64,000 bases of DNA from positions 314,845 to 378,844 of the forward strand of contig KE159605.1 in NCBI GenBank assembly GCA_000403295.2, given 5' to 3'. The stretch is from Lachnospiraceae bacterium M18-1. GTDB taxonomy: Bacteria > Bacillota > Clostridia > Lachnospirales > Lachnospiraceae. A program made the position numbers and the translations under genes. The first letter of the stretch is position 1. Every line of letters begins with the position of its first letter. The notes below the pieces were generated by a model. That model was not told where the DNA came from and ran no database searches. It worked only from the letters and a program-made list of their open reading frames with translations. Of the stretch, positions 52,179-61,503 are shown in pieces.

Positions 52179-53312
52179 CTACTGATATTTGTTCGGCTGA
52201 AGCCCGACATTCAGCACAAATCCGATTCCCATATAAAAACATACGACCGAAGTCATGCCATAACTGATAAACGGCAGGGAAATCCCTGTATTCGGAAACA
52301 ACATGGTAGCCACACTGATGTTGATAAAACTCTGTATGCCGATCAGTGCGGCAACTCCGGCGCAGATGATGCGCCCTGCTTCATCCTTTGCCTTCATTCC
52401 AATCAAAATACAATCTATCACTATTAATAATAACAAAATTATCACGACACAACAACCCACAAATCCCAATTCTTCTCCAATTATTGCAAAAATAAAGTCT
52501 GTCTGCGGTTCGGAAATAAATTTCCCATTCTTTACGGACGTAGTGGCGGAGTTGTTATATCCTTTTCCGGTCAATTGTCCGGATCCGATCGCCATGATCG
52601 AATTGAGCTGCTGATAGGCTTCTTCGGATTCATACTTTTCCGGCTCCAGCCAGGCAAGGATCCGGTTCTGCTGATAATCGTGTATCAACGGCTGGTTCGG
52701 CTGTATTACGATGATAAACAGGACCGCTGCCAGCGGGACAAACACCGCAATTATATTTCGGATATATTTATAGCTTAATCCTCCCATAAACATCAGCACA
52801 CAGAACAACATTCCCAGACATATGGTATTGGACAGGTTGGGCTGCTTAAAGATCAGGGCAAGGGAAGGCAGCATCAACGCCACCGAAATACAAATGAAAC
52901 GGATCTTATTGATCGAATGTTCATACTTGGTCAAAAATTTCGCATAGAACAGGACCGTGATGATCTTTGTCAGATCGGAAGGCTGAAACTGGACAAAACC
53001 GAGGTTCAGCCATCGGGTGGCGCCATTGATGTTTTCTCCGAACAGGAGAACGGCGAACAGTAATATGATATTCGCCGCATACATGAGCCAGTAGAAGTTA
53101 TTCAGCACCCACTCATAATCGATCAATGAGATGACGGCCATAGCAGCCAGGCCCATGATGACGCCCATGGCCTGCTTTCCCTGCGAGGAAGCCTGTGCGC
53201 TGCCGACGATAAAGACTCCGATCACGGAGATTGCAAGCACCAGTACAACAAGGCTGAATTTATAATCTTTTAAATGATACCGATGTAGTATATTATGGAT
53301 AAAAGTCTTCAA
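52179..53312 (-). CDS. rodA: RodA-type SEDS peptidoglycan polymerase
   Basis: The 377-residue protein has about 10 transmembrane segments and SEDS motifs: GATRWLNLGFVQFQPSD near residue 97, and LPFISYGMTSV near the end. It polymerises glycan strands during elongation together with the transpeptidase PBP2, encoded upstream at 55034-57895. It overlaps minE by 4 nt. Confidence 0.92.
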   Translation of the reverse strand: MKTFIHNILHRYHLKDYKFSLVVLVLAISVIGVFIVGSAQASSQGKQAMGVIMGLAAMAVISLIDYEWVLNNFYWLMYAANIILLFAVLLFGENINGATRWLNLGFVQFQPSDLTKIITVLFYAKFLTKYEHSINKIRFICISVALMLPSLALIFKQPNLSNTICLGMLFCVLMFMGGLSYKYIRNIIAVFVPLAAVLFIIVIQPNQPLIHDYQQNRILAWLEPEKYESEEAYQQLNSIMAIGSGQLTGKGYNNSATTSVKNGKFISEPQTDFIFAIIGEELGFVGCCVVIILLLLIVIDCILIGMKAKDEAGRIICAGVAALIGIQSFINISVATMLFPNTGISLPFISYGMTSVVCFYMGIGFVLNVGLQPNKYQ

Positions 53313-53521
53313 TCTTTCTCTCCTGTATATTTGATATGTATATCCGAACGCGTAATCTTGAGATCAAAGTTTTCCCGCCTGATCTCGATATATTTTGATA
53401 TAGTGTAGTATATGTCAGAGGACAGCTTTTCTGCCAAATCCGGCGTACATTTCAACCGATCTGCGCTGAGCAGGTCATGAAGCCGGTCTTTTGCAATCTG
53501 GACGGAAGGTACACTCATCAT
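53309..53521 (-). CDS. minE: MinE topological specificity factor
   Basis: The 70-residue protein is short for MinE (about 85-90). The central AKDRLHDLLSADR contact helix and C-terminal beta segment (SDIYYTISKYIEI) are recognisable. It stimulates MinD ATPase and confines MinC to the poles. It lies 12 nt after minD. Confidence 0.85.
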   Translation of the reverse strand: MMSVPSVQIAKDRLHDLLSADRLKCTPDLAEKLSSDIYYTISKYIEIRRENFDLKITRSDIHIKYTGEKD

Positions 53522-53533
53522 CTTCTGGCCCTC

Positions 53534-54325
53534 CTACTTTTTTCCCAGCATCCTTCGGATACGCGAAAAAAGTCCGTCCGGACGGCTGAAATCGGGAATC
53601 GGAATCTCTTCTCCCAGAAGCCGTCTGCAGATATGGTCATAAGCATGTCCTGATAAGCTGTCTGTTCCGATGATCGGCTCCCCCTGATTTGTTGCGATTA
53701 CGATCTGTTCGTCATCCGGGATAACTCCGATCAAGGGAATTGCCAGAATTTCTGTCACATCTTCGACCGACATCATGTCTCCCTTCTGTACCATGTCAAT
53801 CCGCAGCCGGTTGATGATCAGGGCATTTTTCTTAATCCCTTTTGTTTCCAGCAGACCGATGATCCTGTCTGCATCCCGGATTGCAGAAACTTCCGGAGTC
53901 GTTACAATGACTGCACGGTCCGCTCCTGCAATTGCGTTCTGAAATCCCTGTTCAATCCCTGCCGGACAGTCGAGCAGGATATAGTCAAATTCTGGTCTTA
54001 ACTCAGAAACCAGCTTCTGCATCTGTTCAGGAGAAACCGAAGATTTGTCTCTTGTCTGAGCTGATGGAAGCAGATAAAGCTCAGAAAAACGCTTGTCCCG
54101 GATCAAAGCCTGTTTGACGCGGCAATTGCCTTCAATCACGTCAACCAGATTATATACGATCTTGTTTTCCAATCCCATGACTACATCCAGATTCCGGAGA
54201 CCAAGATCTGTATCAATGACAATCACTTTTCTTCCTGCCTGTGCCAGCCCGACACCTATATTCGCTGTTGTGGTCGTTTTACCGACTCCGCCTTTTCCTG
54301 ATGTAATGACAATTACTTCTCCCAT
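53534..54325 (-). CDS. minD: MinD septum-site ATPase
   Basis: The 263-residue protein has the deviant Walker A SGKGGVGKTT (9-18), LDCPAGIEQGF and the C-terminal amphipathic membrane helix (LFSRIRRMLGKK). It recruits MinC to the membrane and oscillates or localises with MinE. Confidence 0.96.
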   Translation of the reverse strand: MGEVIVITSGKGGVGKTTTTANIGVGLAQAGRKVIVIDTDLGLRNLDVVMGLENKIVYNLVDVIEGNCRVKQALIRDKRFSELYLLPSAQTRDKSSVSPEQMQKLVSELRPEFDYILLDCPAGIEQGFQNAIAGADRAVIVTTPEVSAIRDADRIIGLLETKGIKKNALIINRLRIDMVQKGDMMSVEDVTEILAIPLIGVIPDDEQIVIATNQGEPIIGTDSLSGHAYDHICRRLLGEEIPIPDFSRPDGLFSRIRRMLGKK

Positions 54326-54369
54326 TCTTGCTATCCTCCTGCAATTTCTGATTCATGGCTGTCATTCAA

Positions 54370-55014
54370 CTACTCTACAAGTGGATCGAGATAAATTCCG
54401 GCAGCATCAATTGCCGCAATTTTCGGACCGGGTATCTCTGAATAATTCTGGCAGAACATCTTCTGCTTTGCTTCCATATCTCCAATCCGAAGTGACCTTG
54501 GCTGCATAGAAAGTGCCGCAATATAGGCTTCCATATTTCCCGCGGCACCGGCATGCGCACTCCCGTAAAGCGCACCGATCACAACGATATTCCCTTTTGC
54601 AATAACAGATGCACCTGGTTCCACATTTCCCAGTATAACAATGCTGGTATCTGACTCTATCACCTGTCTTTTTCCTAATGTTCCTCTATAGAACTGCCCG
54701 TCTCTTACAGGAATATCAGACAGCGTTTTTTCTACAATACGCCTGTATGTCAGTTCATGTTCGTGATCCTGGTCAATGACACATACAATATCCATGTTTG
54801 TGATTTCTGAAATCAGACTCAGGACAGCCCGTTCTTCTGTATAATTCAGTCTGCGCCCCAGAAAGGAAACTGCAACCTGAGCCCCCTGGAAAAATCTGGC
54901 GGAGCTGCGGAATTTATTCCGGATATGTTCCATAAGAACATCAAAAGGCACCTCTGGATCCAGATAGATTTCCATGCCATACTTACAGCTCTTAATTGTA
55001 ACAAGACTGTCCAT
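54370..55014 (-). CDS. minC: MinC septum-site inhibitor
   Basis: The 214-residue protein has an N-terminal FtsZ-binding domain (about 1-100) and the C-terminal right-handed beta-helix (about 105-210: GTLGKRQVIESDTSIVILGN, VIGALYGSAHAGAAGN). It inhibits FtsZ assembly away from midcell. The order is minC-minD-minE. Confidence 0.93.
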   Translation of the reverse strand: MDSLVTIKSCKYGMEIYLDPEVPFDVLMEHIRNKFRSSARFFQGAQVAVSFLGRRLNYTEERAVLSLISEITNMDIVCVIDQDHEHELTYRRIVEKTLSDIPVRDGQFYRGTLGKRQVIESDTSIVILGNVEPGASVIAKGNIVVIGALYGSAHAGAAGNMEAYIAALSMQPRSLRIGDMEAKQKMFCQNYSEIPGPKIAAIDAAGIYLDPLVE

Positions 55015-55033
55015 ATTTTCTCACTTCCTAGCT

Positions 55034-57895
55034 TTAATCAGAAATCGATTCTCCCAGTTTTGCGGCCTGACCGGTAATCAGTTCATCTTCTTCTGCAAGT
55101 TCAAAATTCGCCATGACGATATCTCTTCCTATCTCTGCCGCATATGCAGATGTATATCCATTGGCAATACGTACCGCAATCGCTATTTCCGGAGACTCAG
55201 CCGGTGCGAATCCGACAAAGACTGCATGGTCCGGATGTATCGCACTCTGCTGTGCTGTTCCGGTCTTCCCTGCCATTTGGATTCCCATTCCGGAAAAGCT
55301 TGCCGTGCTGTTGATCATGGCGACCATTCCGTCATGAATCAGTTCCCAGGTTTTTGGAGACACATTATCCATTTCGCTCACCACCACCGGTTCATAATTC
55401 TTGATAATCTTTCCGTTTGCATCTGTTGTCCTGTCCAGAAGCGTCAGCTTGTACACCGTCCCTTTATTTGCAACCGTAGATACATATCTGTTCAGCTGAC
55501 TGACTGTATAATTGTTGGTTCCCTGCCCAATGGCGGAGAGTACAGAATCCGTATCAGAAATATTCGGTTCTGTTTCCGGAATCTCGAGTCCGGAGGTCTC
55601 TCCCAGTCCGAAGCCTTCTGAATACTTTCGCAGAACTTCGATCCCGCGGCTGCTGTCATAGTCTCCTTCCCGGTCCAGTCCAAACTGGAATCCTACCGTA
55701 TAATAAAATACGTTGCAGGAATGATTCAGAGCATCCACTACATTCAGTCCTCCGTGTCCATACGGATATGACCAGCAGTGCGGATTCGGAGTAACCCCTT
55801 CAAATGCGCCTCCGCAGGAGATATAGGTATCTCCTTTGATGGTTTTTTCTGTCAGGGCAGCTACCGAGGACACCATTTTGTAGGTCGAGCCCGGAGCCGT
55901 AGTCTCCTGTGTCGCGTTGTTGTAAAACGGACGTGAGAGCCCGGTCACAAGCCGGTTATAATAATCAGAATCCATCGTATTTGCTAAGCGGTTGTTATCA
56001 TATCCCGGATAGGATACGCAGGCAAGGACTTCACCTGTACTGGGGTCGCTTACCACTGCAGAACCGGTACAGGGTTCCAGAGCAAGCTGCCCGGGAGTGA
56101 TCGCAAGTGTCTGGATCTGCGTGTGCAGCCAGCCGAAAGAATCCATGCCTCCGGTACGCAGGCCTTGATATGCGCCCTCATCCAGGGGCAGTACCCCTTG
56201 TTCATACACAATGGCACAAATCTGTGCTCCTGTGATACTACCTGATTTTATAAGATATTTGTAGAGAAGTTTGTCGAAATTCATATCCGAACTCAAATAA
56301 TCTTGCAGATACTTCAGGATCGCCTGATAAACTTCTGCCGCATCGGAATATTCGGACGAAATATACTCATTCAGCCGTGAAGTATCGATCCAGTTTTTGG
56401 AAATCGCATAGTTCAGATATTGATTCATACTGATGCTTTCATCCTTCGACCACGCCTGATAAGTGGGGTCTGCCGCATCAACTGCTTCTGAGAGCAGGAT
56501 GCCGCCCTGCAGGATGCTCTCCATATAATCCATATATCCCTGCATCTCGGCGGACAGATTCTGATATGGAGTCGTTCCGTTGAGTTCCGCCATAATCTCG
56601 TTCATAACTGTAGTCTTTCTCGCCTCATATACGGCATACACCTCTCTTTCTGCTGCGCCGGCATCTTCCTTTCCAAAATGCTGCTCATCAATGATCTGAT
56701 TTGCAATAAAGGCAAAATAGGCATCGTCTGCCGGAATGATGATATTTTTCGTGTCCTCTTCCAGGCTGGGATCATAATTCATCATCGTACTCAGCTTGGA
56801 GAGGACTACTCCTGCAATCTTCTCTTCAATGATCTTATAGGTCTGCTCCTGCAGCTTCTTATCGATCGTAAGGTATACATCATTCCCGGCTCCGGGCTCC
56901 ACGAAGTTGACTTCCTCCGTCACCTTGCCGACACTGTCCACATAGAATACACGGCTTCCTCTGTCCCCCTGGAGGACATTGTCCATGACCTGTTCGATTC
57001 CAGACTTGCCGACGATATCCGATAAAGCATACCGTTCCTTCTGATCCTCATCCAGAGCATCATATTCTTCCTGTGAGATCTTGCCGGTGTACCCGATCAG
57101 GGAGGCAAAATATTGGCTGTCCGTATATCTGCGCAGATACTCTGCTTCAATACCCACGCCTTCCATCCTGTCCAGATTTTCCATGATAGCAAACCGTGTC
57201 TCATCACTCACATCGGAGGCAAGCACAGTAGGAATATATTTTTGGTAGCTGTTCAGGTTGATGGCATATCGTAGATTGATCATTTTCAGGATATACTGCC
57301 TGTCCAGCTTTTTTTCATCCAGGTCATAGCCATAGAGCTCATGGCTGCAAAGATAATGGATTAAGTCCTCCGCCGTTGCATTTTTCTGTTCCTTGGACAG
57401 TTCATCAATGGTCCTTAAGCCGTAAACATCGGCTACAAAACGGAGCCGAAGTGTCTCATTGGTCTGTGAAAACTGATAGTTGCCTGCAGGATCCAGCACG
57501 ATCCCAAAGCTGTGAATCACACTGTCCCCATGAGCTTCTACAATCCGGATCACCTCGTCCATGATACGGTTGAGAGTCTCGTTCCGGTCCTCCGTCCCTG
57601 AGAGGTCGTCCTCAAAAGTCACAGAATAGGCCAGTTCATTGTACGCCAGCAGTTCTCCGTTTCGGTCATAGATACTGCCGCGGGTGCCCTGCAGATCCCG
57701 CTCCTTTCGAATCTGGAGCTTATAGTTATCCATATAATATTCGCCCTTTACGATCTGCAGCCTAAACAGCCTGTTGATCAGGACCGCATACAGACAACAG
57801 AATATCAGAATCAGGACCAAAAGCCTGGATTCTGAAATCTGTATCATGGTCTTTTTAATCCTCTTAGAAATTCTTCTAAACAAATTTGCCTGCAC
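55034..57895 (-). CDS. mrdA: Penicillin-binding protein 2 (class B transpeptidase, elongasome)
   Basis: The 953-residue protein is longer than the 600-700 usual for PBP2. It has one N-terminal anchor (about 23-43), a dimerisation region with RGSIYDRNGELLAYN, and the transpeptidase domain with STYK (Ser about 670), SCN and KTGTA motifs. An extra region of roughly 200 residues (about 375-575) lies between the linker and the catalytic domain, mostly helical and acidic. It crosslinks peptidoglycan with RodA and MreB. Its first codons overlap mreD by 20 nt. Confidence 0.93.
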   Translation of the reverse strand: MQANLFRRISKRIKKTMIQISESRLLVLILIFCCLYAVLINRLFRLQIVKGEYYMDNYKLQIRKERDLQGTRGSIYDRNGELLAYNELAYSVTFEDDLSGTEDRNETLNRIMDEVIRIVEAHGDSVIHSFGIVLDPAGNYQFSQTNETLRLRFVADVYGLRTIDELSKEQKNATAEDLIHYLCSHELYGYDLDEKKLDRQYILKMINLRYAINLNSYQKYIPTVLASDVSDETRFAIMENLDRMEGVGIEAEYLRRYTDSQYFASLIGYTGKISQEEYDALDEDQKERYALSDIVGKSGIEQVMDNVLQGDRGSRVFYVDSVGKVTEEVNFVEPGAGNDVYLTIDKKLQEQTYKIIEEKIAGVVLSKLSTMMNYDPSLEEDTKNIIIPADDAYFAFIANQIIDEQHFGKEDAGAAEREVYAVYEARKTTVMNEIMAELNGTTPYQNLSAEMQGYMDYMESILQGGILLSEAVDAADPTYQAWSKDESISMNQYLNYAISKNWIDTSRLNEYISSEYSDAAEVYQAILKYLQDYLSSDMNFDKLLYKYLIKSGSITGAQICAIVYEQGVLPLDEGAYQGLRTGGMDSFGWLHTQIQTLAITPGQLALEPCTGSAVVSDPSTGEVLACVSYPGYDNNRLANTMDSDYYNRLVTGLSRPFYNNATQETTAPGSTYKMVSSVAALTEKTIKGDTYISCGGAFEGVTPNPHCWSYPYGHGGLNVVDALNHSCNVFYYTVGFQFGLDREGDYDSSRGIEVLRKYSEGFGLGETSGLEIPETEPNISDTDSVLSAIGQGTNNYTVSQLNRYVSTVANKGTVYKLTLLDRTTDANGKIIKNYEPVVVSEMDNVSPKTWELIHDGMVAMINSTASFSGMGIQMAGKTGTAQQSAIHPDHAVFVGFAPAESPEIAIAVRIANGYTSAYAAEIGRDIVMANFELAEEDELITGQAAKLGESISD

Positions 57896-58409
57896 TCCTT
57901 TTTTCTTCTGCCTCTAACCTGCGGTTTATAAAAAGTATGAGGGGATACAGCCCCAATGTCACTACTATAGTATATATGAGCTCCGGTATGATAATATGCC
58001 TCAGATAGTGTAAAAAATCAAATTCGCTCCGAAGCATGAACATCAGCAGATAGACGATCAGCCCGTAGATAAACTCCGTTGCTCCCACCAGAGCCAATGG
58101 CAGCTTGACATCGTCATCATAATACATCTGTTCAAACAATCCGTTTACATAACCTGCAAACAGGTAGATCAGGGCATAAAACCCAAGAATATTTCCAAAC
58201 TGGATGTCGGTCAGAAGCCCTGAGAAAAAACCTACCAGCATCCCGTCTCTGGGTCCGCGCATAAATCCATAGGAAGCGGTCAGGATGATCAGGATATTCG
58301 GCTTTATGGATGCAAGCGCCAGGTTGGGAAACAGCGTGCACTGCAGCATATAGCAGAAGCATACTGTCAGTGCCGTCACAATGACACGTTTGATCTTTAT
58401 CCCTTTCAT
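57876..58409 (-). CDS. mreD: Rod shape-determining protein MreD
   Basis: The 177-residue polytopic membrane protein has about five hydrophobic segments and the conserved TASYGFMRGPRDGMLVGFFS stretch. It bridges MreC and the elongation machinery. It lies between mreC and PBP2. Confidence 0.9.
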   Translation of the reverse strand: MKGIKIKRVIVTALTVCFCYMLQCTLFPNLALASIKPNILIILTASYGFMRGPRDGMLVGFFSGLLTDIQFGNILGFYALIYLFAGYVNGLFEQMYYDDDVKLPLALVGATEFIYGLIVYLLMFMLRSEFDFLHYLRHIIIPELIYTIVVTLGLYPLILFINRRLEAEEKRSAGKFV

Positions 58410-58446
58410 TTACCTGCTCCTTTCACAATTAAATAATGCTGCAAAA

Positions 58447-59577
58447 TCACTGTCCTTCTGTTCCTCCGGCTTCGGCTCCTGCCGGCATATCCTCCTGGGC
58501 GCCTCCTCCTGCCGGCTCGCCCTGGGCTGTCCCGTCTTCCGGAGGTGCTCCCTCTCCTGTTTCGCTTCCGGAGGGCGCGCCTTCTCCTGTTCGGTTTTCC
58601 GCAGGCTGACCTTCCGGCGGTTCATTTCCAGAAGGCTGTCCTTCTCCTGCTCCATTCCCGTCCTCTCCCCCTGCCTCGGTTTCGGCCGGTTGTGCTGCTC
58701 CTGCATCCTCCTGAGTGATATCCGTTCCGGTCAGTTCCGCCTTGGTCTTCGTAATGACGAGCACTTCCTGAAGCTTTTTAAAATTTACCACAGGGGTAAG
58801 ATAGCCTGACCTGGTCATGTTATTAGAATCCACCTGCACCTCGCTGACATAACCGATCAGGATTCCCTGCAAAAATTTATCACTGATATGGGAGGTGACG
58901 ATCTGCTCTCCCACCTCTACTTTATTGTCGTTATTCTCCATCTGCTCAAAGCGCATCTTCCCATCATTGATCAGGGACAGGTCCCCGCGCACAATACAGG
59001 TGTCCGAGGTGGACAATACCATGCCTCCCATATTGCTGGAATCATCGATGATGGAACGCACGGTTGCCCAGGTAGGCCCTACCTCAGTCACGATGCCTAC
59101 CAGCCCGCTTCCTGCAATCACATTCATATCCACCCGGATCCCGTTCAGGCTTCCTTTGTCGATCGTAAAGCTGCTGAACCAGTTCCCGGGATCCTTACTG
59201 ATCACACGGGCGCCGACCTTTTCATATTCTGCGTAGTTCTGGTCTAATTTGTATAATTCCCTGAGCCGTTCCAGCTCATATTTTTCTTCCTGAAGGTTGT
59301 TGTTCTGCATGATCAGTTCATCGATCTGTGCCTGCAGGCTCTTGTTCAGCTTGCGCGCTTCCTCCAGTGTCCCGAAGTTCTCGCTGAAATCGATGAGCAG
59401 GCTTCCTACCTTGTTGAACCCCTGCTGCATCGGAATAACCGTAAGATTGGCGAGCACCTTAAACGGGCCGGCTGTCTTTTCGTAAAATACGGACAGCAGC
59501 ATCAGAAGGATGCACACCATGGTCAATCCGGCAAGCAGATATTTATTTGTATTGGTCGTCTGATTTTTTTTCTTCAT
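58447..59577 (-). CDS. mreC: Rod shape-determining protein MreC with repetitive acidic tail
   Basis: ATG 59577 gives 376 residues. One membrane anchor (about 12-32) is followed by a coiled coil (about 60-105) and the MreC beta-barrel domain (about 115-275, VDMNVIAGSGLVGIVTEVG). The last 90 residues are a low-complexity tail of Gly, Glu, Pro and Ala with repeated GEG-x-P units, absent from most MreC proteins. It would extend outside the membrane and may bind the wall or other envelope proteins. Confidence 0.92.
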   Translation of the reverse strand: MKKKNQTTNTNKYLLAGLTMVCILLMLLSVFYEKTAGPFKVLANLTVIPMQQGFNKVGSLLIDFSENFGTLEEARKLNKSLQAQIDELIMQNNNLQEEKYELERLRELYKLDQNYAEYEKVGARVISKDPGNWFSSFTIDKGSLNGIRVDMNVIAGSGLVGIVTEVGPTWATVRSIIDDSSNMGGMVLSTSDTCIVRGDLSLINDGKMRFEQMENNDNKVEVGEQIVTSHISDKFLQGILIGYVSEVQVDSNNMTRSGYLTPVVNFKKLQEVLVITKTKAELTGTDITQEDAGAAQPAETEAGGEDGNGAGEGQPSGNEPPEGQPAENRTGEGAPSGSETGEGAPPEDGTAQGEPAGGGAQEDMPAGAEAGGTEGQ

Positions 59578-59607
59578 AATGAATGATCGTTCCCCCTGCA
59601 ATCTGTC

Positions 59608-60639
59608 TTAAAGCTTTCTTAACCATTTGTACTCCCCATCCAGCAGGGAATAGGTCAATTCCTTATATACCCGCTTATCCTGGATGATCTTCTTCAGCCC
59701 TTCCACCACGCAGAGTTCCGGACGGGAAACTGTTCGGACCGCAAGACCTGTGCTTTCCTCCAGATATGTAGAAAGCTCCTTTAAATTGGCCAGCCCGCCG
59801 GTGAGGCAGATCCCGTTCTTCTTAAGCCCGCTGTGTACGGTGGGAGGCGTCCGGTCGAACATGGACCGGATCTCTGACACACATTCCTTCAGCGGCTCCC
59901 GCATGGCCGCCCTCACCATGCCCACCGGGATATCCCTGTATTCCGGTACCCTGGTACGCAGATTCCTTCCGGATACGTTGATCGTGGTACAGGTGGCATC
60001 CTCAAAAATCCCGAAATCCTGGCGCAGCATCTCCGCCGTGCGCCTTCCGATCAGAAATTCCATGTGATGCCGTACCTGATTCTGGATTGCCTGATCCAAA
60101 TGCTCTCCGCCCAGCTTCAGCAGCCGGTTCATAACCATACCGCCGCGGGACAGCACGGAGATCTCGGTGGAGCCCCCGCCCATATTTACCATAAAGATTC
60201 CCTCTGTACGGTTCACATTCACCCCAAAGCCGATGGCGTCTACGACAGCCCGCTCTGCGATCCTGACGGTCTTGGCCCTTGCTGCGGAATGATAGACCAG
60301 GTCATAGAATGCCCGCTTTTCGACCTCCGTGACATCTGTCGGCACTGCTACAAGATACTCTGAACCTCCGTAAAAGGGCCGCTCCCTTTTTAAGAGTTCC
60401 CGGAGGAGACACTGCATATCGTCAAACTGCGCGATCGCGCCGCCCTGCATGGGAAACAGCACCTCGATATTCTCCGGCGCTTTCTCAAACATGTCCCATG
60501 CCTCATCTCCTGCAGCGTAGAGAAATTCTTTATCTTTTTTTGCAATGATATTTCTTTCTTTCCATATAAAATCTCTTTTCTTATCGAAAACCTTTATTTC
60601 ATAGGTCCCCAAATCCAGCCCATAAATATTCCGGAACAT
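59608..60639 (-). CDS. mreB: MreB-family rod-shape actin
   Basis: The 343-residue protein has an actin ATPase fold: GLDLGTYEIKVF (phosphate 1), MVNMGGGSTEISV (phosphate 2) and GICLTGGLANL (adenosine). The phosphate-1 loop departs from the usual GIDLGTANT, so this is a divergent MreB. It heads the mreBCD-PBP2 set. Confidence 0.9.
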   Translation of the reverse strand: MFRNIYGLDLGTYEIKVFDKKRDFIWKERNIIAKKDKEFLYAAGDEAWDMFEKAPENIEVLFPMQGGAIAQFDDMQCLLRELLKRERPFYGGSEYLVAVPTDVTEVEKRAFYDLVYHSAARAKTVRIAERAVVDAIGFGVNVNRTEGIFMVNMGGGSTEISVLSRGGMVMNRLLKLGGEHLDQAIQNQVRHHMEFLIGRRTAEMLRQDFGIFEDATCTTINVSGRNLRTRVPEYRDIPVGMVRAAMREPLKECVSEIRSMFDRTPPTVHSGLKKNGICLTGGLANLKELSTYLEESTGLAVRTVSRPELCVVEGLKKIIQDKRVYKELTYSLLDGEYKWLRKL

Positions 60640-60677
60640 CTGTTACCCTTCCTTTTTCCGGAGCATGCATGATATCG

Positions 60678-61367
60678 TTAATTAAGGATTCCCTGCTCCC
60701 TCATGCTGCTGTAGCAGTTATCGCCGATGATGATATGGTCCACAAGTTCCACGCCGATCATCATGCCGGCCTCATACACCCTCCTGGTGACAATGACGTC
60801 CTCCTTGCTGGGCGTGGGATCACCGCTGGGATGGTTATGGAGCAGGATGATCGCGACAGCATCCTTCTGCAGAGCTTCTACAAACAATTCCCTCGGGGAA
60901 ATAACCGACGCATTGACGGTTCCTCTGGAAATATCCGTCTCCCCGATCAGCCGCGACTTCGTATTCAGAAGCAGCAGCTTCATGGTTTCCTGCTTCTGAT
61001 GCCGCAGATCCTCCATGTAATAGCGTGCAACGGTCCCCGGAATACTGAAATTCAGTTCTGTTCCCGCGTTCGCTTTGGAAAGACGTTTCGCAAGTTCACA
61101 GAGACAGAGAATCTGGATGGCCTTCACCTTACCGATCCCCCTGATCCGGGTCAGCTGTTCATAAGACCAACGGTGGATGCTCAAAAGCCCGCCCTGGAAA
61201 TGGTCCGAGTACAGGATCCGCTTCGCAAGCTCCACGATGTTTTCCCCCCGTGTCCCTGTCCGCAGAAGGACCGCCAGCAGTTCACTGTCTGTCAGATTCT
61301 CCGGCCCAAAGCGCTCGCACTTCTCGTAAGGACGTTCTTCCATATTCAGTTCTTTCATTCTTTTCAT
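60678..61367 (-). CDS. radC: RadC/JAB-domain DNA repair-associated protein
   Basis: The 229-residue protein has N-terminal helix-hairpin-helix segments (about 35-90) and a C-terminal JAB metalloprotease-like domain with HNHPSGDPTPSKED, a zinc-binding motif. It normally precedes mreB in Clostridia. Its cellular role is still debated. Confidence 0.93.
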   Translation of the reverse strand: MKRMKELNMEERPYEKCERFGPENLTDSELLAVLLRTGTRGENIVELAKRILYSDHFQGGLLSIHRWSYEQLTRIRGIGKVKAIQILCLCELAKRLSKANAGTELNFSIPGTVARYYMEDLRHQKQETMKLLLLNTKSRLIGETDISRGTVNASVISPRELFVEALQKDAVAIILLHNHPSGDPTPSKEDVIVTRRVYEAGMMIGVELVDHIIIGDNCYSSMREQGILN

Positions 61368-61503
61368 ATGTTTTTACCTGCTATGAAGATGGCATAGCAC
61401 ATAACAGGTATTTTACCATAATTTAAAAAATGTGTACAGGTTTGGAAAACTGAAATTTTTGTGAATATAAACGAAGGCCTTAGATAACCTGACGTTCCGC
61501 CCT

